From Halomonas sp. (GTDB taxonomy: Bacteria > Pseudomonadota > Gammaproteobacteria > Pseudomonadales > Halomonadaceae), in NCBI GenBank assembly GCA_018401555.1, contig JAGYKP010000090.1, positions 1 through 41,170 on the forward strand: 41,170 nucleotides of DNA, written 5' to 3'. How positions within the stretch are numbered: the first letter of the stretch is position 1; every line of letters starts with the position of its first letter. The translations under genes were made by a program, and so were the position numbers. Below the pieces are notes generated by a model. The model was not told the origin of the DNA. It made no database searches and worked only from the letters and a program-made list of their open reading frames with translations. This document shows positions 40,139 through 41,170 of the stretch, one piece after another.

Positions 40139-41170
40139 ATGTCGCTGTTGCTCGACCTCGCCCTGCGCCTGGTGCTGCTGGCGTGTTCGCTATGGGGCGG
40201 CCTGGCGCTGCTGCATCGCTTTCCCGCCGGCGTTTCCCGGCGCCGTCTCTCCGCCCTCGCCTGGCTGCTGCTGGGTGGCCTCTGCCTGGTGTGGCACTGG
40301 CAGGGGCCAGGCTGGGGCCGGCCCTGGTGATGGCGGTGAGCATGCTGCTGCTGCTGGGCTGGTGGCGGCGGCTGACGCCGGCAAGCGATCTGGCGTGGGC
40401 CGACGATGTGGCCCACCTGGCGACCGGTCGCCGCCAGGGCGAGTGGCTGGTGCTCGACCATGTGCGCTGCTTCGACTGGCTCACCCGTGACGAGGCGGAG
40501 GTGGCCTGGGAGCGGCGCGAGTATGACCTCCGGCGACTGGCCTCCCTGGATCTGTTCGTCTCCGGCTGGGGGCGCCCGGGTATTGCCCACGTGCTGCTCT
40601 CCTTCGGCTTCGCCGATGAGCAGGGCCGCATCGATGACTTCGTGGCCTTCTCGGTGGAGGTACGGCGCGAGCGCCATGAGCCCTTCTCGGAGATCGGCGG
40701 GTTTTTCAAGCGCTTCGAGCTGGCGATCATCGCCGCCGATGAGCGTGACGCGGTACGCCTGCGCAGCAACGTGCGCGGCGAAGCGGTGACCCTCTATCGG
40801 GTGTTGCTCGGCCAGCACGAGCGTCGCGAGCTGCTGCTGGCACTGGTGGAGCAGGCCAACCGGCTGGAGCGTGCGCCGCGCTTCTACCACACCATTACCG
40901 CCAACTGCACCACCCTGATCTACGCCCTGATGCGCCGCATCATCGAGGGACTGCCGCTGGACCATCGGCTGCTGCTCAGCGGGCTCCCTGCCCGGCCTAT
41001 GTCCATGATCACGGAGGCCTGGTGCCAGGCGTCTCCCTGGGCGAGCTCAAGCGTTGCGGTGATATCACCCGACGCGCCGTCGCGGCCCACGATGATCCCG
41101 ACTTCTCCCGAAGGATTCGCGAGGGCGTGCCCGGGTGGGCGTCGAGCGTGCTCCAGCCTGAAGAGGTCAG
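40139..41170 (+). CDS. DUF4105 family membrane protein, 3'-partial (two apparent indels)
   Basis: The N-terminus MSLLLDLALRLVLLACSLWG plus a second and third hydrophobic stretch form the transmembrane part. The soluble part shows the DUF4105 pattern: AHVLLSFGFADEQGRIDDFV, FYHTITANCTTLIYALMRRI (conserved N-C-T) and a C-terminal AYVHDHGGLVPGVSLGELKR. The domain is related to lipoprotein N-acyltransferase-like (Lnb) proteins, but the function here is not established. The frame breaks near 40300-40312 and again near 40985-40995. The last frame is still open at the window end. ATG 40139 has GAAGGGAG about nine bases upstream. Confidence 0.82.

Overview
The window looks like a piece of chromosome from a halophilic or marine gammaproteobacterium, most like Halomonas or a close relative. 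The backbone is GC-rich and carries a complete leucine/isovalerate catabolic operon (liuABCDE), a seven-subunit Mrp/Pha-type Na+(K+)/H+ antiporter operon, two TRAP transporters, an SbtA-type bicarbonate transporter and a tungstate ABC transporter. The genus is an inference from gene content and base composition; no rRNA or tRNA is present.

Layout. (1) 1-3623: an AT-rich run of three genes, each followed by an attC-like imperfect inverted repeat. This is a stretch of integron gene cassettes, all in + orientation, so an integrase would be expected to the left of the window. Cassette 2 encodes a TPR-like protein with an R-x4-H motif that I read as an LA2681-type HEPN RNase domain. (2) 3629-10767: liu operon on the minus strand, ending in a strong terminator that abuts the last attC and starting downstream of a palindrome resembling the LiuR operator. 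(3) 10828-12905: sbtA-like transporter divergent from a LysR regulator, with a perfect palindrome between them. (4) 12911-16318: tupBCA tungstate/molybdate uptake divergent from a HTH-PBP regulator. (5) 16389-21157: flavin reductase-like protein, lipidated alpha/beta hydrolase, a 41-aa membrane peptide coupled to an MFS transporter, a small lipoprotein and a HisC-like aminotransferase. (6) 21255-27018: mrp/pha operon, tightly overlapping. (7) 27261-32840: TRAP transporter, RidA, HDAC-family amidohydrolase and a branched-chain aminotransferase, all on the + strand. (8) 32892-40014: a second HMG-CoA-lyase-like enzyme, a CaiB-type CoA-transferase, a LysR regulator, an SDR and a second TRAP transporter; this looks like a catabolic island for a methyl-branched organic acid. 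(9) 40139-end: a DUF4105 protein running off the window.

A warning for users: about two dozen single-base indels break otherwise canonical genes (five in liuE alone). Correcting them restores family-typical lengths exactly, and many lie in short homopolymers, so most are probably sequence errors. I annotated such genes as one CDS spanning the fragments and stated where each break lies. The Mrp operon, both TRAP transporters, liuB, liuC and both LysR genes are intact.
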